Shown here one piece after another: positions 9,105 to 21,100 of a stretch of 64,000 nt of DNA; the first letter of the stretch is position 1, and each line of letters begins with the position of its first letter. Source of the stretch: Latrodectus hesperus (Eukaryota; Arthropoda; Arachnida; Araneae; Theridiidae); assembly GCA_037975125.1 (NCBI GenBank), contig CM075862.1, forward strand, positions 78,467,843 through 78,531,842, written 5' to 3'. The notes beneath the pieces were generated by a model. That model was not told the DNA's origin. It ran no database searches and saw nothing but the letters and a program-made list of their open reading frames with translations. The position numbers and the translations under genes were made by a program.

Positions 9105-12100
9105 GTAAGTAATTAATTTCCATAAACAAATCCTTTTTAAATACATTTTGTGAATATAATATATTTTGTATTTTTTATAATTTTTAATTTACTTATTTCA
9201 GTTTTATTCCGTTTAGAGGAACTATTGGTAAAATTTCGATTGGTGTTGGGAGGCTATAACTCTACGAACAAAATTGTTTATTTCTATTGATGAGAGACAT
9301 TTCATTGAATTTAAAATCATTAAATATTGCCAATCGAGTTCTCAAACAGAAAATATCACATGAATATCTTTTATCGATACGGTCACTAAAAGTTACAAAT
9401 CATCAAAATATGCTTGTCTATTCTTAGATTGAACTAATGCATACGACCATATTCGATCTCTTCAAAATATCTCAATTTTATCCAATATTTAAAACATGTA
9501 AGTTTAAATTAAAAGATGTAATAATGTAAAAGATGTAATGCAGATATGTAAGTTTATAAATTAAAAGAAATTTCATTTAAAAGTAGTATTCACGTTTGAA
9601 ACTAAGAAATTGAAAATCGTATCTTAAGTATAACTGTAGGAAAGGATAAAAAGGACATCTGAATAGGAGGAAATTATTATTTTTGTTTATTATATTAAAT
9701 TTCTTATATTAAATAATTATTTTGGTAGGTTTGTGCACATTTGTATACACTGTTGGCCACGAAATATCAGAATAAAATTTATTTTACAAAAAAAACGTTA
9801 TACAAAGATTAAATGATTGAAATCTACCTCTTGCAAAGGTTGATCGACAAAAACAATAGTTAGCATTGCTGCCATCGTTCGATCTAACCACTGCCACAAG
9901 CATTTGCATAGAAATAAAGAAGCTAGATGTATCTTTGCGGTATAATAGTCTATATGTCTTCAATATGCAGCCAAAATTGATCTGGTGTAGAAACAAGCAT
10001 CGTAATTCCGAGCTTGTTGTTTACAGTCAAGGACCAAGCGTTTTCAATTGGTGACAGGGAGTAAAGAACCAGCACAGGTATAGAAGCAATTCTCTCAATC
10101 TTTATCTATAAGGAAAACTTGAATATTGTTTCCCCTTTACGGTCTTACATTATCTTATTCAAATATGGTTCATAGCAAGTGCTGGAGATACGGGAGTACC
10201 ACGGGTTACAACATACCTTAGAGATGTGGTGTTCCCTGTTCGGTGTATTATCAATGCGTGCTTGTGGGATGCGAGAATGAAACCCAATACAGTCAACCCT
10301 CCTATAACGCGGTTTCCATATAACGCGGTACCCTTAAAGCACGGTTTCCGATCAACAACGTACTATCAGTTCTTTTCGTGCACCCAATGAATGGTTTTAA
10401 CTGGATATGTTTATATAAACATTCAAGCTTATCTCTTATCCGTTTACGGCATCGGTTTCAGTCGTCACAAAGCTCTTTCACAGTACGTCCCGTTTGTGAC
10501 CAATTCCTTCTAAAAATTTTTCTGCACCGTCCAAACTTATAGCTTTTTGCTGCTTAATTTGTGGCTTATAATTGGACAACATTACACAATATTGTAATTT
10601 TAAAAAAATGTAAAATAATAATAAAATTAAAAAAACATTGTATGAGAACCGTGTCATTGGCTTGCGCGGAAATTAAACCATCAACGCTTAATACGTGTTG
10701 GAAACCTCTTTTACCTCAAATGGTTCAAGCAATACAAGATGTTTCTACAATTTCACTCCAAGTTACAGAAATAGTAAACATTGCTTCTAGTTTAATCGAT
10801 GAAAGAATTTGCAGCAAACCAGTAAGAGAACTAGTACTCGGGGAAGAAACTTTTGATGTGGAAGAACTGATGGAATTCATTGATGCACCTATACCTCTCT
10901 CAAATGCACTGGTAAATGAAAATAAGAAAAACGAATGGGTGCCAAATCTCGATTTACAAGATGTGAAAAAAGGGCTAAATGTGGCTACACAGAATTAAAA
11001 CTTCATTTCATTCAAATTGGTCATTCAACGATGCTCAGTTCAAAGTTTTAAAGAGAATTAAGAAATTGCTCAGCTCCCTATAGAGAGATTTTAGTGGAGT
11101 TAAAAAAAAAAGCTACAGTCGAAAACCAATGTGAAGATGAACCAAGTGAGGAAGACATTTTGCCCATTAAAAGAAGGCGAGTTAGGCGACTCATATCTGA
11201 CAGCGAGGATGAGTGTTGAAAGATTACATAATTTAACAAAAGTTTTTCTTAGTTTTGTTGGAAAACAGTTTTTTAGTTTAGTTTTTGTTTCATTTTTTTA
11301 TCATTTCCTTATATGAACTCTTCAATTCAATAAAAATAATTTATAATTTATCTTGTCTTTTGTATTTATTGGTCTCCATATAACGCGGTACGAATGATGT
11401 GATTTGTACTAATTCTGAGTTTCTTATAGCGCGGTTTCCATACAACGCGGTAGACGGTTTCCATAGAACGCGCTACGAATTAGCCTGGTTTGTACGGTTA
11501 AATCCGAGTTTCTTATAGCGCGGTTTCCATATAACGCGGTACGCACTCACCGCGTTATAGGAGGGTTGACTGTATCCCCAAATCATGGTCAGGTCAGGAC
11601 CAATGTGTGACTATGCATAAAAAAAGACAGTTCAGCAGTATCTCACCTCGATGCCTCCCGATTCGAATACGATCATCGTGGTGTTGCTGGTAGAAGTGGG
11701 ATTTGTCAGTTAAAACAATGTTCCATTCCGTTGTTCTGATAGCACTAATGGTGGCGCAAACTCCTAAGTCAAAGGTAAATGTATCAATGTTTGCCTTGCG
11801 GACATTACACTCAGCTGCAAATGGTTTCGAATGGTACGAACTGACAGCGAATGATATATAACAGATTGAATCAGCTGTGCTTTAGTTTGTGGTATCGCTG
11901 TGCGATCCACTATTGCTAAACGCATAATATACATGTGATCACGTAAAATGGTGTAATGAGGTTGGTATGATCTGTTTCAGCCCCCTGTTCCACGTGCATC
12001 TTTCAAATCCAGACGCGCATCATAGTTGCTTGGTTTCGATTAACACGAGAACACAAATTTCTCTGGAAAATAATCCACAATACTTATGGATTATCTTATG

Positions 12101-15100
12101 AACTACTATCCTTGTTCCCGGCTGAACTCACAAACATACTTGATGTCTTCTATGAAGCATTGTTAAAGAGCCTACGATAAAAAAAGATAAATAAAAGCAA
12201 TTGCTGACTTCAAATCGGCAATCTCCTCACCTTTCATAATGCGCTTGTAGGTGGTGTAATAAAAAAGGGGAAAATTGGCTTGAATTTTGAAAACTCGAGA
12301 ATTTTCAAAGTTCTCGGAAATTTTGAAGTTATTTTATCAAATATTTATAAAAATAAATAAAAAATTTTATAATTAAATACTTAGGAACGCATTGAAAAAA
12401 TTTATTGTTTTTCTGATTTTTTTTTAGAAAACATTACTATTTATATTTAAGTATTTCTCAATAATTTGTTTTTAAAGTATGCATTATAATCTCTCCTTAT
12501 TAATAAATTAAGGAAAAAAATTTATGAAATAAAGCAATTTAACGTTAATGAACAATTTAGAACAATTTTAAAAATTAATGTTCGAGAAAAAACTTTCTTT
12601 TTCTTTAAATATGAATCGATAACAAAAGAAACACATAAATGTCAACATTTATTCTTGTTATCCTGATAAATAAATGATTAAATTTTTTAATTTAATACTA
12701 ATTCACAGTTTTGATTATTTTGAATGTTATTTTGTTTTTCAGAGCACGGAATTATTAACTTCCGTAATAGAAGATAGGACACACTTTTTTGCATCACAGT
12801 TACGATTTATTTCACTTCGCTTCATATATGTAATACAAATTAATCCATTAAACAAAATATAATTCTTTTATTTCCTCAAAATTTCAAATATTCCCATGTA
12901 AATTCTAGCGTTTGAAAATTTCCTGGAATTCTGCATCTTTACTTGCAGGTGGCGCTACAGTCGCTTAAGTTTTGTAGGGCATGCGCCGTAAACGCATGAT
13001 GTAAAGTTCACATGATTTATAGGTTTCCTTCAGGGCCTTGCGTTTTCTTGGCCAGCAGTGTATGTGTCTACATATATATTTTTGTTCAAATGTGTATTAT
13101 TTGATTATTATCAATTTTTTAAACATTAAAATTATCTATATCTTCTATATTAAAATATAAAAATAAAAACATTATTTATATTGTTGATTCAGGTTTATTT
13201 CCTAGTTGTCTATCTTTGATACTGCACAAGATGTTACTTTTAAAGTTGAAGCGTCGTCGCTTTCAATTAAAAAACTAATTATTATTTAAAACTACACTAT
13301 TCATATCATTGATTTAGTGTGTATGAGTAGCATCATTTTAATTGGTATACATTAAATTTTGATGAATTTTGTAAAATTTAGCTTTTAGAACTGTCTCACA
13401 ATCCTCTTTTGATGTCAGGAAACTTAAAAAATACTCCTGAAATTTACGATATTCAAATTGGAAGTTTGGCGATTAATGAATAAAACGAAAAAAATCCCAA
13501 CCCCTCACCGGGTATAATCAGTGTACAAAACACACATACAAACTGTGGATTTGAAATCGATTATAAGAAAAACGGAGTGATAGATTCCTAGTTTGACATT
13601 TTCATAAACTTGGTACCACAACAAATGATGACTGAAATATCCAGTTAACAGCTCATTAAAACAGATTGTTTGTTTGTTTGTCACTCAACGGTCATTTTTT
13701 GCACACGAGGGCTAATTAGACAGGGACTTACGGTTTAAAGTGGATTCCGAACCACTACAAACATCCATGCCCTAGGTGGGATACGAACCCACGAACTGTT
13801 GAACCGAAGGCAAGAGCGCTAACCATTCGGCTGCCAGCTCGGCCATTAAAACAGAAATAGGGAATGTTACTCAGCTGCAATGACCATTTAGCAACAGGAT
13901 GAAGGAACTGAAACCTAACACTCTCGCTCCGAAATCGAATTCATCAATTTATCTTTATGCGTGTAGGCCAATCGAAATTTGTTCTGTAGAATATCGAGAT
14001 TTGATTCAGTTATTGGAATCTAGTACTGTTTACTGATGAGTCTTAATTCAATTTGAAATGACGTTAGATAATATTTGGTATGAGTTACTTGAAAAAAATC
14101 TATATTTATTCAATAGGAATCAAATTAAGAAGGGGTTGATTAAAGGTACAGGGTTATACAGTAGACACTTGTTTTTTCGAACTCGCAGGGACCGTTAAAA
14201 GAGTTCGTAAAATAGAAAAATAATGTATTAGATTACAAAGATCTGATTTTTTTATAAATAAAATACTATTAAAAAATATTTAGAAAACACTAAGAAATTT
14301 CAAAATAAAATTCTTACTTCAAAACAATACTTATTCTCTCTTTATTGATAGAAAAAATTACCGTATTTTCCTGTATATAATCCGCGGATTATGTGTTAAA
14401 AAAGTTGCAAATTACGTTGTGCGTACTATACACCACTGCGGATAATCTGATAAAAATATTTTTCACCAGATAAAGCTTACAATAAAGTTTTGAAAGAAAT
14501 GTCGTTTATGTTTCATAAAATTAATAACAGATAGCGCTACGACTTAGTTGACGTTATTTTAACTATAATTAGCATTATCCAATTACGTTCAAGAATGAAT
14601 TCAGTTTCTCTGAACGATATTAAAATTCCAATTCATTAGCGTCATTTCGCATTCTATCTTGACCTGAACTTTTTCGCTCTGAAAACATTCAAATTCGTAT
14701 ATCGCCATAGTGAAGTGAAAATCAAGTTATTGAGCAAATTTTAAACTGAAAGCAATAGGGAAGATAAATGAAATAATGTCGACAAACGTGTAAAGTAAGG
14801 TGGAAAACAAAGCATGCTATGTACAAAAGAAAAAATGTATTCCATACGTAGTTTTAGAAAATTAACCAAACAAATAGTTTATTTTTAAAATATATCTAAC
14901 CTCGTTTTAAAAGTTATTAAAATCTAAAAATCGATAAGTTTTACTAGAATCGTTTCGGACCTTAATCGATGTCGTGTTTTCATCTCAGTTAATCGCACTT
15001 TTCGTTGAGGTGGATTCAAACAGATCTTTATCACTATAAATATTTTTTTTTCTGTAGAATTAATTTTTAATCATAGTGTATTTCATATTTGATTTGGCAC

Positions 15101-18100
15101 CAAATTATCCGCAGTATAAGTTTTCGACTATTCGTCGGAAAAATTACCGCGGACTATTCGCCGCTGTGGATTATGCGATGCTTTTTTTCCTTTGCTCAAA
15201 AAACGGGAGTTGCGGATAATACGCCGCTGCGGATTATATACAGGAAAATACGGTTGATAAAATAATCTTTTTTGTTTAAAAGCTATATTTTTAAAAGTAT
15301 TTCTGTTTTTTTTCCCAATGTATTAAAGAACTTCGCTGCTTACTTAAAAAGAACTTTCTGTTACCCATTCAATTGCTTATTTTGCACAGACGGACTTTCC
15401 ACGATTTCGTTTTCTTATTCGATATCCGAAGGCATTTTTTTCTTTCTCATTCATTATAATTCAAGTAATTATCCGATATTTCTTCTGTATATATCATATG
15501 TGAATCTATATTCAACAAATCCTCGAAAAAAAAACTTCAGACAGCAAACGGGTTCCTTACAAACTCATTTATGAACTTCAGCAAGTTTATGAATGAGTGA
15601 CTATCTTTTGCTCAAGTCATCAGGTAAACTATCTTGGTATTCTTCAGTTAATGTGGTTTCTTTAATAAAACGAGCATGTTGAAGTGTTCTCGGTATTGTC
15701 TTTCCTTCAACATCAGCCAAAGCATTAATTGCCAAATACCTTGCTCCTAAGTCAATTTGAAAAGGCCACCCAACGACAAGCCCATAAATACCCTTTTCAT
15801 GATGACGCTACAATATTTGCTGTTGAACCTACTGATTATGCTCTGATCCATGGACGGTAAGATTAAAAGTTACATTAAGCTGGAAGAACTCCACGCGAAT
15901 CGATTCATTATTCGAGACTGCAACGTGGATTCACTATTCTCCGATTTAAAAAAAAGTCGATTTAAGTTCTTTCAGTTCATTTACATAAATGTTACCAATC
16001 ATCAAAGTTTTAATATTAGACTGATATGCTGCTAGTATAGTTTCTGGACATTTTTAACATCTAGGATGTAAATATTTTTCAATGAAAAGCAGAAGCAGTG
16101 TTACTGTTTCTTTCATTATAGCTACCCGCAAAATGAATCAATTTTTTTACTTTGTTTTTTATTCCATTGCATTTATCATTTTTTAAAGATAAGTATTCTT
16201 TCAGGTAAAACCTTAAAAAAGATAATTTTTAAAGATCTTAAGAAGTTTTCATCGTGTTGAAAACATCCTTTGGGTCATACTCGAAAAGCAATGATTTCAA
16301 AGCTTCTTCTTTTCAATGAATTTTAGAAATTTTCAGTCCCACTTTCACCTTATAATTTTCTAAAGCTCAAGCAGTGGCTGGACCTAAATTTTAATAGTCA
16401 ACCGCCAGATGCTTTTAAATCTTTTGTGTTCAGCTTCATAGCAAAGCAGTTGGATTTCTCTATGATGACATTACTTTCAGCAGGAATGTTCATTCCTCTC
16501 ATTTTTCTCAATCAAGCAAGTAAAACTTGAGGATGCTTTGCTTCTTTACAATATTTTCGAGGAGGAAAACTTTATAAACATCTTTGAAAAAGTAACAGAA
16601 AAAGTTTTTTTTTTAAATTGTAGGGATAATTTCAAAATTTTTGTCGCATTTAATAATTTTTGTCTATTTTTCAGAATTTTCTTCACTTCGACTGATTAAC
16701 AGGTTCGTTTCTTCAACTGAGACACACCCTCAATGGTATCAGCTCAATCTGTCTCGACAAACGAAACTTCAAATTGATTTGCTCTATAGAACAAAGCTTA
16801 GAAAGGGGAAAATCTCTAAATGTTTATGCTCTTACGCACAGAGAGGACAGGAGTCTAATTCGTCACATTTTTTCCCATCAAATGTATAGAACGCCTGCAA
16901 TGTTTCTTGGTTGATAAATAAAATATAGGTAGGTATGTTGCCATGTGGCTAGGCCACACCATATGAAAATACCATGCTCGACGATAAGCCAAAAGATAGG
17001 ATTCGGAGTTCATTTCTACATCATAAACTACTCCCATTATGACTAACAATTAAACCCTTTCAAAAGCCAAATAATTAAATTGGAGGTGCGTGCCTTTAGC
17101 ACTGGAATTCCGCCATCCAAAGTGGTAGCCAGCGTCCCTTGGTTGATAAAGCACGAGTCAAGTTCTTAGGAGTTATATAAAAAAGAAATCAAATAAACCG
17201 AATCTTACCTTAAAAAAATGTAAAAGAAAACTGCCACAAATGAAAGTTTGCAAAAGAGATTTTTTAAAATTTTAGTTCGTAAAATGGGAGTTAAAATTAT
17301 CACTGTCTGAGGGGTCAGGATAGGGATTGGACACAAGTTTGTAAAAACGAGCGTCTACTGTATATCATTCGGAATGGCTGTTTGATAGCTTAATAGTATG
17401 CAGACAAGATACACGAATGTAGTATATTATACTGTACCCTTTCGTTGCCACTGGTAATTTTTTAATGCATTTTAAGACCTTTCATATAAATCTAAAAAAG
17501 AATATGGTTATAAATCTGAAATAAAATAGAATTAAGTCTTATTTCTAAACTCAATTCTGAACGAAAATATTTGAGACATACTCGTAAGAAATGTTGCAGC
17601 AAGATAGAAACCAGCCATTTATTTTTCAGATCCGAAAGTACTTTCTGAATTGTAACTCAAATTCAACTTACAATTCAATTATTTTACAATGCAATACAAT
17701 TACAATTTTACCAGCAATGACAAGTATTTGAAGATCATGGCGAGTAATGTTCGTGGTACTGCTCATGGTTCTTGATACTGCGATTTCAGATTTGAAATTA
17801 AATACCTCATTTGGACCGGATAGTATTCACGGTCAAATGATTTGTCACTAAAATGATCAATCAAATGATTTGGTCATCATAAACGCCTCTTAGACTGGCT
17901 CGTCTTCCTCGGGATTGGAAAAAAGCAGTTGTGTGTGGTGACTATTAGGAAAGTTGTTAAGGATATAACTTCTGCTGAGAGTTGTAGACCCATTGCTTTG
18001 ACTTCTATATCATGTAAAATGGAGAAAATGATTTTAAAGGGACTTACATTTTATTTGAATTTCCACAAGCTTCTACCGAGGGAGCAATACAGTTTTACGG

Positions 18101-21100
18101 GACACAGCACAGTTGAACCAGGTACTTTATTTTAGCCAGATTCATAGACACTCATAATTAAAATCCTACAAATTTCACTATAGCTGCCTTTCTTCACCTT
18201 TGACAGTTTGATTGCCAAACAATATCTCGAGTTCGGTATATGTGGTAAAGCACTGCATTGAATTTATGATTTTTTGAGAGATAGATTAGAATGAGGTTCA
18301 ATAGCTTGACCTCAGATAGTTTAAAAATAAGCCAAGGTGTTCCTCAGGACTCGGTTCTGAGTCCTACCTTATTCACACTTTTTATTGCTGGAACTGAAAA
18401 AAATTACTCCTGGGAACTATGAGGTTGAACTGTTTGCGAGCGACATTGTTCTTTGGAGTTCTGGCTCTCACTTAATTTTCCACCTTGGTCAGTCCCTAGA
18501 AGTGGAGAAACATCCAAGGTATTTGGGCTACATTTTGGATCTTGAGATTTTGGGCAATAGTCATTTGAGCATCTTGCTTTGAGGGCTAGGAAACGCATTA
18601 AAATCCTGAAGGGACATGATTGTGGTGCCGATACTAGTACACTCAGAAATACCTATGTTTCTCTTATCAGACCCATTTTAGAATATGGCTTCCCCATCTT
18701 TTGTTGTGCTTCTGATTCAAACTTGTAAAAACTTGAACGCGTACAACTCAATGCTACAAGGATTATTACAGGTCTTCGCAACTCCTGCCCGAGAGATATT
18801 GTGCTCTATGAAACCTATCTGCAGCCTTTAAGGAGAAATACATGTTTAGTCAAATACTAAGGCAGGATCTGAATATTCATCGCAAATTTTGTGTCAATAC
18901 TTACTCGAAACCTTAATGATAAAATTTAATTAAGATAATTCACTCTTGAATAATACAGAATAAAAACATTTTATATGACTAAACATAATTTCTACAAAAA
19001 GATGTTTAAATTTCAAAATTATACGATCAAATTCAGATTTATTATAAAATTGCAAAACTACCGCTGGTGCTGTTTATAAGCGCAAAAAAAATTGGGAGAA
19101 ATTTTGTTTAAGCTCTTTGAAAGATTGAGCGCTTCAGAAAATAAGAATATTTAAAAAAATGTATTTATGTAATATACATGCTTCATTTATATATTGTCAC
19201 GTAGACGTTTTATGTAGATTAAAAACTATTTCAAGTCAAGATTCTTCAGATAATTTATCAGCATTTTAAGAGAACCTTAAAATGTTTCCGAGAAAATCCA
19301 TAACGTAACACAATCTGAAGTTGCACGTGAATGGACGAAGGGTAAATACGTATAACTGATTACATGGAGGGTCGGACAGTTTCCGTAATGTTTACCATAT
19401 GAAATGAAGTTTGCACGTACGCCAAGATTATGTTGATGCCCGTCAGCTTTGAAGATTATTTTCAAATTTCTTTAACGCTTTGAGACTTATTTTCCAATAC
19501 TGAAATTTTTTAAATTTAAAAGTTAGGGGTCCATTTTTCCTTAGTTATAAAAATAGAAAATACAATTATAAAGAATAAAAGCTGATTAAATTGTTCACTT
19601 TTAATTATTTTTCTGCTAAAATAAATACACGTCCTCTCTTTTCATTACATAAATGTCCCCATTTACTTAAACACTTTTTCTGGACTCCCGCAACACGTTT
19701 TAGGAAATTCTTTATTTTCTAGAACACAAAAAGTCAAAGCAGCATTTTTCGTGACTCATAAGATCTCATTTACCTTCCTTGTAGTTCTATCGCTTAATTT
19801 TCACAGCGAAGTCAATAATCTCATAAAAATTTTGCTTTGGAATATAATTGTAGAATTTTTCCTTGCCAAGAAATAAACATTTTAAATTTAAAAAATATTA
19901 CTTTAAAAATTTTCAAAATGAAAATGCATCTCCAGATTAGCAAACTGACCATCATTACAATACAAACACGAGAAACAGTACCTCTCGTATATATAGTTAT
20001 CACTAGTCAACTTTATTTTCGGCCCCACCAGAAGATTTAATATTTCGAAATTTTCTATACATTTTCAAGCTTAAACATTAATTACAACTAAATACATTAT
20101 CTACAAATGCATACACTTGACTATATAGCTGTGTGTGTTCATGATAAACTATTTAACAAGAGAAATATGCATCATTTTAAGATATTATAATAAAAAAGTA
20201 AAATTCCTTCTCTCGAAATCTATTTCAGTTCCATTCAAGTGGATTCTATTTCGGAACTGGCTCTGATGACAAAACAGCACGTTTGTTTGACATTCGTGGG
20301 GATCAACAGATTGGACAGTACCAAACGACATCCAATAAAAGCGGTTTCACTTCGTGCGGCCTTTCCACAAGCGGGAGAGTCATTCTTTGCGGATCAGATG
20401 ACTCAGCCGTGCACAGTTGGGATACAATTAAAGCGAAGCACAATGGTTTGTTTTATGCCCTCACAATAAATATTCTTTATGTTGCTCTAACAAGTATGAA
20501 ATATTTTTCGATGCCCAATTCATTCTGCACCGCGTGTTATATCCAGCACATATCACTAAAATTAAAAAAACAATGAGAAAAAAAAAAGATTACATAGCAA
20601 TCTCTTAATATTTGTTCAGAAAGTCACATTTTGAAGTTATGCTTTGAAAAAATATTTAAATTTGGCCATGGCAATTCAAATGCAATAACTGCCTTTACAT
20701 TAGATTAACTGTTTATTAAAATATCATTAATAAATTTGTTAAAACTTCGTATTAATAGTGTGCCAATTATTAGGTTAATATTAATTATGTTGTATTAATT
20801 AAATGAAACGTCATTTAATGGAATGTGTGTCCAGTATTACCATATAAAAATCTTACAAGAACTTTTAAATCGATATTGCTTTAATAGATATAAGTAAAAA
20901 GAACTTAGTACATTAGCAATTTTTGTATTAGTTCTTAAAAAAAGTTATATTACAAGAGGAGTGAATTTATTCAGTTCTAAAATTATATTACTTTTACGAA
21001 AAAAAATATATTAAAAGTTGACATAACAAGCACAACACAAAAAATTGCTGATTTAAATATATTTTAGTGCCAAATGAAATATGTCAAAACAAGATGGTGT

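Larger units (their letters stand above)
9748..13060 (-). mobile_element. Tc1-like transposon relic, interrupted by a Tigger element
   Basis: The ends are inverted repeats: cactgttggccacgaaa at 9748, and cactgctggccaagaaa as reverse complement of the end at 13060. TA flanks are at 9746-9747 and 13061-13062. Minus-strand translation gives decayed Tc1 transposase blocks on both sides of the Tigger insert: near 11900-11590 [22 protein letters not shown] and a region resembling the first catalytic motif; near 10060-9800 [10 protein letters not shown], the family's final DDE motif, then [10 protein letters not shown]. About 12200-12940 is AT-rich with no transposase similarity and may be a further insertion or spacer. 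Confidence 0.8.

Noticed and set aside
4000..13850. Functional tRNA genes
   Set aside because: The tRNA-like segments are followed by SINE bodies and flanked by target-site duplications, and the cloverleafs are incomplete by eye, so they are SINE heads. A tRNA covariance scan would settle it.
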